DNA of 64,000 nt from Actinomycetales bacterium. GTDB lineage: Bacteria; Actinomycetota; Actinomycetes; Mycobacteriales; Micromonosporaceae. The position numbers and the translations under genes are program-made. Position 1 is the stretch's first letter. Each line of letters begins with the position of its first letter. Below, in pieces: positions 37,492 to 46,962 of this stretch. The notes under the pieces are model-generated. The model saw only the letters and a program-made list of their open reading frames with translations, did no database searches and was not told the DNA's origin. The stretch spans positions 1 to 64,000 of the forward strand of contig PKFB01000033.1 of the NCBI GenBank assembly GCA_002919305.1, written 5' to 3'.

Positions 37492-38409
37492 TCAGGTGGC
37501 GGCCGCAAGCGCCTGGGAGAACCGCTGCAGAGAACTGGCCAGATTCCAGCGTTCCGCCAGGGCCGCCAGACCATCGGGATCGGCGGGGAGAGCGGTGACC
37601 GGGGCGGGCGCCGCGGCGAGCGGGACATCGCGGGCGACGCGTACCACGGTCTGGGCCGCGTGGATGTAGTCCCGTGCCGCGGTGAGCTTCGCCCGCAGAC
37701 CGGCGCCCATCCCGGATCGGGGCTCCTCCGCGGCCGCGAGGACCGCCGTCAGATCGCCGTATTCGGTCAACAGGCGGGCGGCGGTCTTCTCCCCGATCCC
37801 CGCCACCCCGGGCAGGCCGTCACTGGGGTCACCGCGCAGCACCGCGAAATCGGCGTATGCCGCCGCGGACACCCCGTACCGTGCCTGCACCGCCGCCTCG
37901 TCGAGGACCTCGAGTTTGGCCATGCCACGGCCGGTGTAGAGCACCCGTACCGGCCGGGCGTCATCGACCAACTGGAGCAGGTCACGGTCCCCGGTCACCA
38001 CCTCCACCGGCCCCGGCTCCCGGGTGGCGAGCGTCCCCAACACATCGTCGGCCTCGTAGCCGGCGACGCCTACCGCGGGGATCCCCAGGGCGGCGAGCAC
38101 CTCCAGCAGGATCGGCACCTGCCGGGTCAAGCCGTCAGGAACCAGCTCCGCGCCGGCCTCGGCCACCCGGTGGGCTTTGTAAGACGGCAGGAGCGCCACC
38201 CGCCAGGCGGGGCGCCAGTCCGCATCCAGGGCACATATCAGCCGGTCGGGGCGCCGGGTACGCACCAGAGCGGCCAGCATGTCCATAAAGCCACGAATCG
38301 CGTTGACTGGGGTGCCGTCGGGAGCGGTGATCGTTTCGGGGAGGGCGTGGAAGGCTCGAAAGTACAGGCTGGGAGCATCAATAGCGAGCAAAGGCGCGGT
38401 TGTGATCAC
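37492..38409 (-). CDS. 5'-3' exonuclease (PolA N-terminal-like)
   Basis: 305 aa from GTG 38409 (MITTAPLLAIDAPSLYFRAF); the extra 35 residues of the longer frame look non-coding. PIN-like/FEN family: metal-binding ALDAD, GYEADDVLGTLA and TGDRDLLQLVDD acidic clusters, then the H3TH DNA-binding motif GLPGVAGIGEKTAARLL. Family members remove RNA primers and flaps, as does the N-terminal domain of DNA polymerase I. It is the ortholog position of Rv2090, near helY. Divergent from the MBL gene by 78 bp. Confidence 0.92.
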   Translation of the reverse strand: MITTAPLLAIDAPSLYFRAFHALPETITAPDGTPVNAIRGFMDMLAALVRTRRPDRLICALDADWRPAWRVALLPSYKAHRVAEAGAELVPDGLTRQVPILLEVLAALGIPAVGVAGYEADDVLGTLATREPGPVEVVTGDRDLLQLVDDARPVRVLYTGRGMAKLEVLDEAAVQARYGVSAAAYADFAVLRGDPSDGLPGVAGIGEKTAARLLTEYGDLTAVLAAAEEPRSGMGAGLRAKLTAARDYIHAAQTVVRVARDVPLAAAPAPVTALPADPDGLAALAERWNLASSLQRFSQALAAAT

Positions 38410-38487
38410 GACCGTCAGCGTTCCACAACCGCACCCATTACTGTGGGGTACAGCCCGGTGTCGGGTCGGAGCCGGAAGGAGGAGGCG

Positions 38488-39273
38488 GTGCGCGATGGCC
38501 TGCCCCCCACACATTTTCTAGGTCATTCGACCGTTTTGTTGGAAATGGGCGGGGTGAAGGTCCTCACCGATCCGGTTCTGTTATCCCGCGTGGCGGGGGT
38601 GCTGTGCCGGGTCGGCGCCGCGCTGCCACCCGATATCCATCACGGCGTGGAATTGGTGGTGATCTCACACCTGCACGCTGACCACCTGCACATCCCCTCG
38701 CTGCGTCAGCTCGACGATGACGTGGAGCTGGTGGTGCCGGCGGGCGCGGGGAGTTTCCTGCGCAAGCAGGGATTCCGCGAGGTCGTGGAGCTGGCCCCTG
38801 GGGAGTCACACAAACGAAGTGGCCTGACCGTCACCGCTACCTTGGCCCGTCACGACGGCGGCCGTCATCCGTTCTCCTTCTTCGGAATCGGACCGAAGGC
38901 GATGGCGGTGGGGTATTTGTTGGAATCGGCGGAGGCGACCGTCTACTTCGCCGGTGACACCGAGTTGTTCCCCCAGATGGGGGAGTTGGCCGATGTGGGG
39001 CTGGATCTGGCCCTGCTCCCGGTGTGGGGGTGGGGGCCTAATCTGGGACCAGGACATCTTGACCCCCGCCAGGCCGCCGAAGCGGTGCGGCGGTTGCGGC
39101 CCACGTACGCCGTACCGATCCACTGGGGCACGCTGCGGCCCTATGGATCCCACCGGTGGATGCGCCGCCACCTGGTGGAGCCGCCTTTGGCTTTCGCCAA
39201 AGCGGTGGCTGAGATGAGCCTGTCCACCCGGGTACTGCACACCGCGCCCGGTGACAGGGTGACGCTGTGGTGA
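38488..39273 (+). CDS. MBL-fold metal-dependent hydrolase (UlaG-like)
   Basis: 261 aa from GTG 38488, with AAGGAGG 5 nt upstream. Earlier in-frame codons cross the exonuclease gene and are not used. Metallo-beta-lactamase motifs: SHLHADHL (HxHxDH), TLARHDGGRH (His ligand), VYFAGDTELFP (bridging Asp) and VPIHWGT (His). The N-terminus FLGHSTVLLEMGGVKVLTDP is the usual L-ascorbate-6-phosphate lactonase/UlaG-like entry. Substrate unknown. Overlaps the DedA gene by 4 bp. Confidence 0.9.
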   Translation: MRDGLPPTHFLGHSTVLLEMGGVKVLTDPVLLSRVAGVLCRVGAALPPDIHHGVELVVISHLHADHLHIPSLRQLDDDVELVVPAGAGSFLRKQGFREVVELAPGESHKRSGLTVTATLARHDGGRHPFSFFGIGPKAMAVGYLLESAEATVYFAGDTELFPQMGELADVGLDLALLPVWGWGPNLGPGHLDPRQAAEAVRRLRPTYAVPIHWGTLRPYGSHRWMRRHLVEPPLAFAKAVAEMSLSTRVLHTAPGDRVTLW

Positions 39274-39896
39274 GTAATTCCGTGACGATCCTGAGCAATC
39301 CGTTACATAACCCCGCTTCCGTGGAGAGTGTTGCGACCGCCAGCTACCCCTGGTTGGTCACACTGGTTCTTCTCGGGTCGATCGTGCCGGTCGTCCCTAC
39401 CGGCGCGGTGGTCAGCGCGGCCGCGGTGGTGGCGGCCCACGCCGGTGGGGTGCACGTTGGTGTGGTGGTCATCCTGGCGGCGGTCGCGGCGTACGTCGGG
39501 GACTGCGTTACGTTTGCGCTCTGTCGGGGTGGATCCCGCCCGGTGATCCGATGGTTAGGGTGGGATCAGGACACCAAAGGACTAGTGAAGGCGCGTCAGC
39601 GCCTAGAGGACCATGGGGTACAGGCGCTGATCGTGGCGCGGTTGGTGCCCGCCGGTCGGATACCGGTGATCATGGCGGCTGGGGTGGTGGACTACCCCTG
39701 GAACCGTTTTCTGCCCGGAGGCGCGGTGGCGGCGCTGGTATGGGCGATGGCGTACGCCACGCTTGGCCTGGTCGGAGGCACGGTGTTCGTCGAGCCGTGG
39801 CAGGGGATCGTGGTCGTGATCGCTGTGACCTTGGCAATCACCATCGCGGTGCGGGGTGTGGGACGGCTGATGGCGCGACGTGAGGAGGCACACTAA
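39270..39896 (+). CDS. DedA-family membrane protein
   Basis: 208 aa. SNARE-associated/DedA domain with PVVPTGAVVSAAAVVAAH, GDCVTFALCRGG and the re-entrant R-x3-AGRIPVIMAAGV segment that holds the functional arginines. About four or five membrane helices. DedA proteins help recycle undecaprenyl-phosphate or phosphatidylethanolamine across the membrane. GTG 39270 overlaps the MBL stop, so they are coupled; an MBL/DedA functional pairing is not known to me. Confidence 0.87.
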   Translation: MSNSVTILSNPLHNPASVESVATASYPWLVTLVLLGSIVPVVPTGAVVSAAAVVAAHAGGVHVGVVVILAAVAAYVGDCVTFALCRGGSRPVIRWLGWDQDTKGLVKARQRLEDHGVQALIVARLVPAGRIPVIMAAGVVDYPWNRFLPGGAVAALVWAMAYATLGLVGGTVFVEPWQGIVVVIAVTLAITIAVRGVGRLMARREEAH

Positions 39897-40036
39897 GAAG
39901 CTGACCCGGTGCGCAGGCTGGGGTGACCGGCGCGGGTCGTGGATTCCTGTCCGGAAAACGGCCGGACAGCTCTGGTTATGGTGAGGACTGGCGATAAGGG
40001 GCCTCGACAAACGGGGGGAAGCAGGGGGAACGACCC

Positions 40037-42259
40037 GTGGGTGAACGCAGGCGGAGGCGGAGAGTACGCCTCGGGCTGGCGTGGCTACGGGCGTGGCGCC
40101 CCGATGTGAGGCGAATCGGCGGGTTACTGGGCAGTTGGGTGATTTCCACGGTGGTGTTGGCCACCACCGTGTGGTTGCTGCCGGGGATCGCGGTCGCCGA
40201 CGTTGAAGCGTTTCTGTGGCTGCTGATCCTGCTGGGCCTGCTGGGTGTGCTGTTGCGGTGGGTGCTGACCGCGGTCGGGGTGATCGTGGGCAGCCTGGTA
40301 GTCCTGGCCATGGGGATCTTCATCCAGGCCGTGGTGGTGTTTCTCGCCCTGCGCTTGGCACCCGGGGTGACGCACGGCGGGGTTGAAGACGCGTTCTTGG
40401 CGGCCTGGGTGATGGCGGCCTTGGACGTCCTGGTGAGCTGGTTAGTGCACGCCGGCAGCGACGACGCCTTCCTCGGCCAGATCCTGCGCCAGATCGGGCG
40501 TGCCTCTTCCGACGACGGTGACCATGATCAACCCCCGGGTGTCCTGATTATTCAGATCGACGGCCTGTCTGCGCCCCTGCTGCGGTGGGCGGTCGCGGCC
40601 GGGAACCTGCCGAACCTGAGCCGGTGGATCCGCAGCGGCAGTCACCGCATGGTGGCGTGGCACACCGGGGTCCCGTCCACGACCCCGGCGAGTCAGGCTG
40701 GCCTGCTGCACGGCACGACCCACCACATCCCGGCTTTCCGGTGGTACGAGAAGGACACCGGCCGGCTTATGGCGACCAGCCGTCCCCGGGACGCGGCCGA
40801 GATCGAAAAACGGATGTCGAACGGCGCCGGTCTGCTTGCCTACGGCGGGGTCAGCATCAGCAACGTCTTCTCCGGAGACGCGGCGTTGAGCCAGTTGACC
40901 GTCAGCCGCGCCTCGCTGCGCTCTGGCCCGGCGACTCGGGGGTACGCCACCTTCGTGGCCAGTCCGTCGGGATTCGCGCGCGCGGTGATCCTCACCGTGG
41001 GGGAGATGATCAAGGAGATCCACCAGGCCCGTCGACAGCGGCGTCGCGACATCACCCCTCGGGTAAACCGGACCGGCCCGTACATTGTGCTGCGCGCCGT
41101 GTCCAACGTCCTGCTGCGGGACCTGAACGTCTCGTTGATCGTCGATCAGATGGCCCGGGGCGCCCCGGTGATCTACTGCGATTTCGTCGACTACGACGAA
41201 GTGGCCCACCACGCCGGACCGGTCCGGCCGGAGGCGCTGCAGACCCTGGAGGGTCTGGATCGGGTGCTGGGAACCCTGGAGCAGGTGGCCTCCCAGGTGA
41301 GCCGCCGCTACCACCTGGTGGTCCTGTCCGACCATGGGCAAAGTCAGGGAGCCACCTTCCGGCAGCGCTTCGGGCAGCCCTTGGAGGATGTGGTACGCGG
41401 CCTGATGGTGGGCGAACCCACCGCGGCCGCCGTCACCAGCCACACCGAGCACTGGAAGTCGGTCAACGCGTTCCTGACCGAGTTAACCGGACAATCCGGT
41501 GCGACCGCCGCCTTGACCCGGCGGGCGTTACGGTCACGAACCAGCGCCGGTGAGGTGACGCTGGGGGATAAAGGGGAGGCCCAGCAAGCCGGGGACAGCC
41601 AGCCCGAGGTGGTCGTGGTCGCCTCCGGGAACCTGGCGATGATCTACCTTCCCCAGTACGAAGGGCGCTTGACGCTGGAGCGGCTCAACGTGCTGCATCC
41701 GAACCTGGTAGCTGGTCTGGCGCAGCATCCAGGGATCGGTTTTGTGGTGGTGCGCTCGGAGGCCTCCGGCCCGGTGGTGATCGGGGCGCAGGGGGTCCAC
41801 GTGCTGTCCACCGGTGAGGTACGCGGCGAGGACCCCTTGGCCCGGTACGGCGAGTGGGCGGCGCGCGATCTGTTGCGGCACGATACGAAAGCCCACGTTG
41901 GGGACATTGTGGTGTGCAGCATGCTGGACCCCGACACCGACGAAGTGGCGGCTTTCGAAGAACTGGTCGGCAGCCACGGCGGCCTGGGCGGGTGGCAGAC
42001 AGAGGCGGTGTTGGTTTACCCCGCCGAGTGGCCCCTGGATGGGATGCGGGCCCGCACCCACTCCGGATGGGAGGGCACGGAGCGGGAGGTGGCGTTCGTG
42101 GGTCCGGAGGCGGTGCACCGTCAGTTGGTGCGCTGGTTGGAGCGGCTCGGCCACCGCCCCTCAACCGCGCGTCACGAGGTCACCGAGGTGCCCGCATCGG
42201 TTAAGGAACCCGAAGGCGCCGAGCCGGTGAGTTCCGTGGAAACCACCCCTCAACCCTGA
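40037..42259 (+). CDS. Membrane-anchored alkaline-phosphatase-superfamily phosphodiesterase
   Basis: 740 aa. N-terminal about 140 residues form four hydrophobic helices of the phage-holin-4-like (DUF-type) kind. A soluble type I phosphodiesterase/nucleotide pyrophosphatase domain follows. Metal and nucleophile sites are IIQIDGL (Asp), VPSTTPASQAGLLHG (Thr nucleophile), DYDEVAHHAGP (Asp/His), VLSDHGQSQG (Asp-His) and a late His in GSHGGLGGWQ or EHWKS. By this topology the domain could be cytosolic or extracellular; helix count favours both ends on the same side. Substrate unknown; lipid-linked phosphodiesters are a guess. Confidence 0.86.
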   Translation: MGERRRRRRVRLGLAWLRAWRPDVRRIGGLLGSWVISTVVLATTVWLLPGIAVADVEAFLWLLILLGLLGVLLRWVLTAVGVIVGSLVVLAMGIFIQAVVVFLALRLAPGVTHGGVEDAFLAAWVMAALDVLVSWLVHAGSDDAFLGQILRQIGRASSDDGDHDQPPGVLIIQIDGLSAPLLRWAVAAGNLPNLSRWIRSGSHRMVAWHTGVPSTTPASQAGLLHGTTHHIPAFRWYEKDTGRLMATSRPRDAAEIEKRMSNGAGLLAYGGVSISNVFSGDAALSQLTVSRASLRSGPATRGYATFVASPSGFARAVILTVGEMIKEIHQARRQRRRDITPRVNRTGPYIVLRAVSNVLLRDLNVSLIVDQMARGAPVIYCDFVDYDEVAHHAGPVRPEALQTLEGLDRVLGTLEQVASQVSRRYHLVVLSDHGQSQGATFRQRFGQPLEDVVRGLMVGEPTAAAVTSHTEHWKSVNAFLTELTGQSGATAALTRRALRSRTSAGEVTLGDKGEAQQAGDSQPEVVVVASGNLAMIYLPQYEGRLTLERLNVLHPNLVAGLAQHPGIGFVVVRSEASGPVVIGAQGVHVLSTGEVRGEDPLARYGEWAARDLLRHDTKAHVGDIVVCSMLDPDTDEVAAFEELVGSHGGLGGWQTEAVLVYPAEWPLDGMRARTHSGWEGTEREVAFVGPEAVHRQLVRWLERLGHRPSTARHEVTEVPASVKEPEGAEPVSSVETTPQP

Positions 42260-42399
42260 CAGATCTCTGACGGATCTCTGACAGAACTCCTCTCAGGACT
42301 CCTTGGGAGCAGGCGCGGCGGGCCTGTGGGTGGGCGGGCATGTCCTCCGGGCAGAGGGACCGAGCGGACAGGGACCCAAACGAGCGTTAAGGTGAGGGG

Positions 42400-42579
42400 G
42401 TGGAGGTGTGGTATTCGCCTGAACGCGTCGATGTCGTGCGACAGGTGACGCGGCGGGCCCGCCGCACGCGGCGCGGACCGGTGACCGAGGGCACGCAGGA
42501 CAGTGGCTTCATCTCGCCCGCACTGAAGCGACAGCTGGCCCGTCGAGGACAACCGTGGTCCGCACCCCTACCGGCGTAG
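42400..42579 (+). CDS. Small basic ORF with leaderless promoter
   Basis: 59 aa, absent from simple length-filtered ORF lists. GTG 42400 lies 6 nt after TAAGGT (42388-42393), the same start architecture as many neighbours. The product is Arg-rich and begins MEVWYSPERVDVVRQVTRRA. Third-position GC is high, about 75 percent. No family recognised. It ends 31 nt before the acyl-CoA dehydrogenase start, so they may be co-transcribed. It may still be chance. Confidence 0.5.
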   Translation: MEVWYSPERVDVVRQVTRRARRTRRGPVTEGTQDSGFISPALKRQLARRGQPWSAPLPA

Positions 42580-42610
42580 AACGGCTGACCACCGTGACCC
42601 GGGAGTTGGT

Positions 42611-43783
42611 ATGTCTGTGATCCACCGACGCTACGGCGGAGTGGACCGGTTTCTGCCCACCGCCGAAGCCGCTGACCTGCTCGACCTCACCGTCGAGATC
42701 GCCGACCGCGAACTGGCCCCTGCGGTGAACGCAGCCGAGGCGGAGGGCCGCTTCCCACGGGAGGTGTTCCGGACATTAGGCCGGGCCGGCCTGCTCGGGT
42801 TGCCCTATTCACAGGAGTACGGCGGCGGTGGGCAGCCGTACGAGGTGTACCTGCAGGTGTTGGAGGAGTTAGCGCGGCGGTGGCTCGCGGTGGCGCTCGG
42901 CGTCAGCGTGCACGTGCTGTCCTGCTATCCCCTCGCCACCTACGGCAGCCCACAGCAGCGGGAGAAGCTGCTGCCCGACATGCTCGGCGGTGAATTGCTG
43001 GGCGCGTACAGCCTGTCCGAGCCCCACGCGGGCTCCGACGCGGCCTCGCTGTCGACCCGCGCGGTCCGACGTGACGGGGAGTACGTGGTCAACGGAGTGA
43101 AGGCCTGGACCACCCATGCGGGGGTCGCCGACTTCTACAACCTCATCGTCCGCACCGGCGGGCCTGGGGCGGCGGGGATCTCGTGCCTGCTCGCCGACGC
43201 CGACACGCCCGGCCTGCAGCCACAGCGTCCGGAACGCAAGATGGGGCTCAACTCCTCACCGACCGCCCAGATCGTGTTCGATGACGCCCGGGTGCCAGCC
43301 GACCGGTTAATCGGTCAGGAAGGGCAGGGTTTTCAGATCGCGCTCTCCGCTCTGGATGGTGGGCGGTTGGGTATCGCGGCGTGTGCGGTCGGATTGGCCC
43401 AGGCGGCGCTGGATGAGGCCGTCTCCTACGCCGGGGTGCGTCACCAGTTCGGGCGTCCGGTGGCGAGCTTCCAGGGAATGGGGTTCCTGCTGGCAGAGCT
43501 GGCCACGCAGGTCGGGGCGGCACGGGCGCTGGTGCTGTCGGCTGCCCGATTACGAGACGCGGGGCTGCCCGCAGGGGTTGAGGCGGCCAAGGCCAAACTG
43601 TTCGCCACCGATGTGGCGATGCGGGTGACCAGTGAAGCGGTCGGGGTGCTCGGCGGCTACGGATACGTCACCGACTTCCCCGTGGAGCGTTACCTGCGGG
43701 AGGCCAAGGTGCTGCAGATCGTGGAGGGCACCAACCAGATCCAGCGGGTAGTCATCTCCCGCGCCCTCACCCCGGCAGGCTGA
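42611..43783 (+). CDS. Acyl-CoA dehydrogenase
   Basis: 390 aa FAD enzyme of beta-oxidation type. Signature LSEPHAGSDAASLSTRAV (FAD/substrate loop), KAWTTHAGVAD, and the C-terminal EAVGVLGGYGYVTDFPVERYLREAKVLQIVEGTNQIQ, in which the Glu of IVEGTNQ is the usual catalytic base of short/medium-chain members. Chain-length preference cannot be told. No electron-transfer flavoprotein genes are nearby. Confidence 0.93.
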   Translation: MSVIHRRYGGVDRFLPTAEAADLLDLTVEIADRELAPAVNAAEAEGRFPREVFRTLGRAGLLGLPYSQEYGGGGQPYEVYLQVLEELARRWLAVALGVSVHVLSCYPLATYGSPQQREKLLPDMLGGELLGAYSLSEPHAGSDAASLSTRAVRRDGEYVVNGVKAWTTHAGVADFYNLIVRTGGPGAAGISCLLADADTPGLQPQRPERKMGLNSSPTAQIVFDDARVPADRLIGQEGQGFQIALSALDGGRLGIAACAVGLAQAALDEAVSYAGVRHQFGRPVASFQGMGFLLAELATQVGAARALVLSAARLRDAGLPAGVEAAKAKLFATDVAMRVTSEAVGVLGGYGYVTDFPVERYLREAKVLQIVEGTNQIQRVVISRALTPAG

Positions 43784-44020
43784 CCGACAGCCAGCCCGTT
43801 GTTGTACCCCTATTGGTGCCCCGCTAATCCTGACAAGGACTCATTTTTAGTGAACTGCCTCACGCCTACGCGGCGGCGGGGAAGACAACACGGCCGACCA
43901 GTGGGCAGACTTGCCCGTCGTTAACGCAGCAACCATGCCTGTCATCACCACAGTCATCAACACGCCAGAGACCCGGACCAGGGCACCCCCCGCAGGTCCG
44001 GTGAAGGGATAGGACGGCCC

Positions 44021-45286
44021 ATGCGGCCGATGTTTATCTCACTCCGACACCGCAATTACCGTCTTTGGGCTACCGCCGACCTCATTTCGATCACCGGAAC
44101 GTGGATGCAGGTCCTCGCCGTCAACTGGCTGGTGCTGTCCGCGACCGGATCAGCCACCCGAATGGGGTTGACGGTCCTGTTGCAGGCGCTTCCGGTCCTG
44201 GTGATAGGGCCGTACGCGGGCGCCCTGGCCGACCGGCTGGAGTCGCGTCACCTTCTGGTGGTCACCCAAAGCCTGCACGCGCTGTTGTGCCTGGCGCTGG
44301 CGGGGGTCGCGGCCACCGACGCCCCCTTGAGTTCGGTGTACGCGCTGAGCTTCCTGGCCGGAGTCGTTACCGCGCTCGAAGGACCTGCGATGGGGCGGTT
44401 CGCCTCGAGGATCGTGGGACGGGACGCGCTCGGTAACGCGTTGGCGCTAGGGTCCCTGATCAATTCGACCGGACGGATCGCCGGGATGAGCCTTGGAGGC
44501 ATCCTGGTCGCGGTCGTCGGCCCCGCTGTGCTGTTCCTGCTCAACGCCCTAAGCTTCGGCGTCGTGGTCCTCGCGCTCCTCGCGATCCGCACCGCTGACC
44601 TCCACCCGTTGGCGATCAGTGACACCTCGGGCACCTCGGGGATCCGTGAAGGACTGCGGTACCTGCGTACCGAACGGACAGTTCTGGTGGTGCTGGCGTT
44701 GGCGGTGATCCTCGGCAGTCTGGGGCGCAACTACCAGGTCACGATGGCCGCGATGGCCGCCGGTCCGCTCGACGCCGGGGGCGGTGGGTACGGGATGCTC
44801 TCCACGGTGTTCGCGATCGGGACGGTCATCGGCGCGCTGCTGGCCGCTCGCATCCCGGTCTTGTCGTACCGGCTGCTCATTCTGGCCGGCCTGGCCACCA
44901 GTGTGTTGCAGGTCGTCTCCGCCGCCGCGCCGGGCGTGGTGAGCTTCGCCGCTGTGATCCTGCTGATCGCAGCCGGCGCGGTGATCATCGACACCACCGT
45001 CTCCACCCGGGCCCAGCTAGACACCCGGGAAGAGATGCGGGGCCGCGTGCTGTCAGCCTTGGGGGTCACCAGTTCCCTGGCCGGCATGCTGGGCGCCCCC
45101 CTGCTCGGCGCGCTCAGTGAGACGCTAGGGGCCCGGGGAGCGCTCCTGGTCGGTGGAGTGGCCACCACCCTTGCCTGCCTGGCGGCCGGCGCGGCGCTGC
45201 AGACCCGGCGTCGGAGGAACCACACCCACGCAGAGAGCCCTTCTGTCCCGCAGCGGGCCCGGCACCGCGAACCGGTTCCCGCCTGA
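44021..45286 (+). CDS. MFS transporter (DHA3/EntS-like)
   Basis: 421 aa with about 12 hydrophobic helices. N-terminal FISLRHRNYRLWATADLISITGTWMQ is typical of DHA3-type exporters such as enterobactin exporter EntS, as are the LADRLESR loop between helices 2 and 3 and the mid-loop near residue 200. Substrate unknown. A Pro-rich basic tail ends it. Stand-alone; the 237-bp upstream gap has no clear regulator. Confidence 0.88.
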   Translation: MRPMFISLRHRNYRLWATADLISITGTWMQVLAVNWLVLSATGSATRMGLTVLLQALPVLVIGPYAGALADRLESRHLLVVTQSLHALLCLALAGVAATDAPLSSVYALSFLAGVVTALEGPAMGRFASRIVGRDALGNALALGSLINSTGRIAGMSLGGILVAVVGPAVLFLLNALSFGVVVLALLAIRTADLHPLAISDTSGTSGIREGLRYLRTERTVLVVLALAVILGSLGRNYQVTMAAMAAGPLDAGGGGYGMLSTVFAIGTVIGALLAARIPVLSYRLLILAGLATSVLQVVSAAAPGVVSFAAVILLIAAGAVIIDTTVSTRAQLDTREEMRGRVLSALGVTSSLAGMLGAPLLGALSETLGARGALLVGGVATTLACLAAGAALQTRRRRNHTHAESPSVPQRARHREPVPA

Positions 45287-45372
45287 CGGCGCCCGCTGAC
45301 GGGGCGCTGACAGAGGACATGCACAGGAAATATTCAGCGGCCGGGTTCGAGCGGCCGACCTAGCCTGTGAGG

Positions 45373-46011
45373 ATGCCGTCGCTTGAGCTTCTGGGGATGT
45401 TCGCCGCCGCTTCCTTCCTGCTCATCGTGATCCCCGGCCCGTCCGTGCTGTTCGTGATCAGCCGCGCCCTCGCCTATGGGCGCCGGGTCGCATTGGCCAC
45501 GGTGGCCGGCAACGCCGTCGGTTCCCTGCTGCAGGCAGCGGCGGTGGCCGTCGGACTCGGCGCGGTGGTGCAGACCTCCACCACCGCGTACACCGCCATC
45601 AAGATCGCCGGAGCGGCGTACCTGATCTACCTGGGGGTCCGGGCCTTCCGGCAGCGCCGGACACTACGGGCCGCGTTCGAGGCCGAGGTCGCGCCGGTCG
45701 CGATCCGGCGTACCTGGTGGGAGGGCCTCGTGGTGGGCGTGACCAACCCGAAGGTGGCGGTATTTTTCGCCGCTGTCCTGCCGCAGTTCATCGACCCCGC
45801 CGTCGGCCATCCGGCGGTGCAGATGCTGGTGCTCGGGGCGGTCTTCACCGGGATCGCCGTGATCTGCGACAGCGTATGGGGGATGGCGGCCGGTACGGTC
45901 CGCGCCTGGTTCGCCCGCTCCACGGGGCGCCTTGACCTCGTCGGCGGCGCCGCGGGCCTGACAATGATCGGTCTGGGAGTCGGCCTCGCCGTGAGCGGAC
46001 GCAAGGATTAG
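45373..46011 (+). CDS. LysE-family amino-acid exporter
   Basis: 212 aa from ATG 45373. Six hydrophobic helices; N-terminal FLLIVIPGPSVLFVISRALAYG is the LysE/RhtB signature, with GNAVGSLLQAAAV and VGVTNPKVAVFFAAVLPQF further on. Exports amino acids or homoserine lactone-like metabolites. TAGCCT (45361-45366) lies 6 nt before the ATG, a leaderless arrangement. An Lrp/AsnC regulator starts 150 bp downstream, which often controls such exporters. Confidence 0.9.
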   Translation: MPSLELLGMFAAASFLLIVIPGPSVLFVISRALAYGRRVALATVAGNAVGSLLQAAAVAVGLGAVVQTSTTAYTAIKIAGAAYLIYLGVRAFRQRRTLRAAFEAEVAPVAIRRTWWEGLVVGVTNPKVAVFFAAVLPQFIDPAVGHPAVQMLVLGAVFTGIAVICDSVWGMAAGTVRAWFARSTGRLDLVGGAAGLTMIGLGVGLAVSGRKD

Positions 46012-46160
46012 CCCGCCGTCGGGCAGGCGGCGACGAAACCGACCTCAGACTCTTATGGGTGATACGCAGCTTCTCTGGTACTAAGTGTTGTCCCTTGTGG
46101 AGACTCCTGTCCTGAATGGCACGCTGCCCAGGGGACGCCGCACGGTGTAACGTTCCGCCC

Positions 46161-46748
46161 GTGGAAGAGATCGACCGGGCGATTGTGGCGGCCCTCACCG
46201 CCGACGGCCGACTGTCCTACACAGAACTGGCCGAGAGGGTCGGCTTATCGGTCTCGGCGGTACACCAACGGGTACGCCGGTTGGAGCGACGTGGCGTGAT
46301 CCGCGGGTACACCGCGCGGGTGGACTATGAGGCGTTGGGACTGCCGTTGACGGCGTTCATCGCCATCCGCCCCATCGATCCGGCGGCCCCCGATGACGCG
46401 CCGGAGCGACTGGCGCACTTGTCCGAGATCGAATCGTGTTATTCGGTGGCGGGGGAGGATTTCTACCTTTTGAAGGTACGGGTGGCCGGTCCGACGGATC
46501 TCGAACGGTTACTGCAGCGGATCCGGTCCGCTGCCAACGTCACCACCCGCACCACGGTGGTGCTGTCCACCCCGTATGAGTTCCGCCCGCCCCCCGTCGG
46601 CGGCGCCAAGGACGCCGATGACGACATGGACTTAGCCCCGGGGGACCTCACTGCCCACGAGGTCATTCCCCGACACGCCGCGGTCGACTCCGCCAGGGGC
46701 GCCGCCCCGGCTCAGGCGGCCCCTACCGGGCAGGAGGCCAGGGAATGA
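46161..46748 (+). CDS. Lrp/AsnC-family transcriptional regulator
   Basis: 195 aa from GTG 46161. N-terminal HTH (VEEIDRAIVAALTADGRLSY then ELAERVGLSVSAVHQRVRRLE) and a C-terminal RAM ligand domain (CYSVAGEDFYLLKVRVAG). The tail of about 50 residues after LSTPYEFRPPP is acidic then Ala-rich and is longer than usual. Likely controls the adjacent LysE exporter in response to an amino acid. TAACGT (46148-46153) is 7 nt before the GTG, so probably leaderless. Confidence 0.9.
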   Translation: MEEIDRAIVAALTADGRLSYTELAERVGLSVSAVHQRVRRLERRGVIRGYTARVDYEALGLPLTAFIAIRPIDPAAPDDAPERLAHLSEIESCYSVAGEDFYLLKVRVAGPTDLERLLQRIRSAANVTTRTTVVLSTPYEFRPPPVGGAKDADDDMDLAPGDLTAHEVIPRHAAVDSARGAAPAQAAPTGQEARE

Positions 46749-46923
46749 TGCTCCCCGGCGGCCATCGGTGACGACGTCGCGTGAGCCGGCCTTTGACACA
46801 CGCGTGTGTATCGAACATACGGGAGGAGGGCGGGCCACAGGCGGTGGAAAACGGCGGGGCACCCGTGAAAGCTGACTGCGGCAGCGGCCCTGAAGCGGGG
46901 TTGTACGGAGCTGGGGCCGCCGC

Positions 46924-46962
46924 GTAATCTCCCGGATTACATCGAAGCGCTTCGCTTCGAAG
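46924..46962. promoter_or_regulatory. Overlapping dyads upstream of the LacI gene (putative operators)
   Basis: CGAAGCGCTTCG at 46943-46954 is a perfect 12-bp palindrome with the central CG typical of LacI/CebR-type operators. CTTCGAAG at 46955-46962 abuts it. GTAATC-TCCCG-GATTAC at 46924-46940 is a separate 6-bp dyad. Together they lie 36-74 bp before the LacI gene start, consistent with autoregulation. Confidence 0.6.

Noticed and set aside
37660-38487. Long N-terminal extension of the MBL hydrolase frame
   Set aside because: It covers the exonuclease gene on the other strand and has low-complexity sequence. AAGGAGG and GTG 38488 give a normal start.
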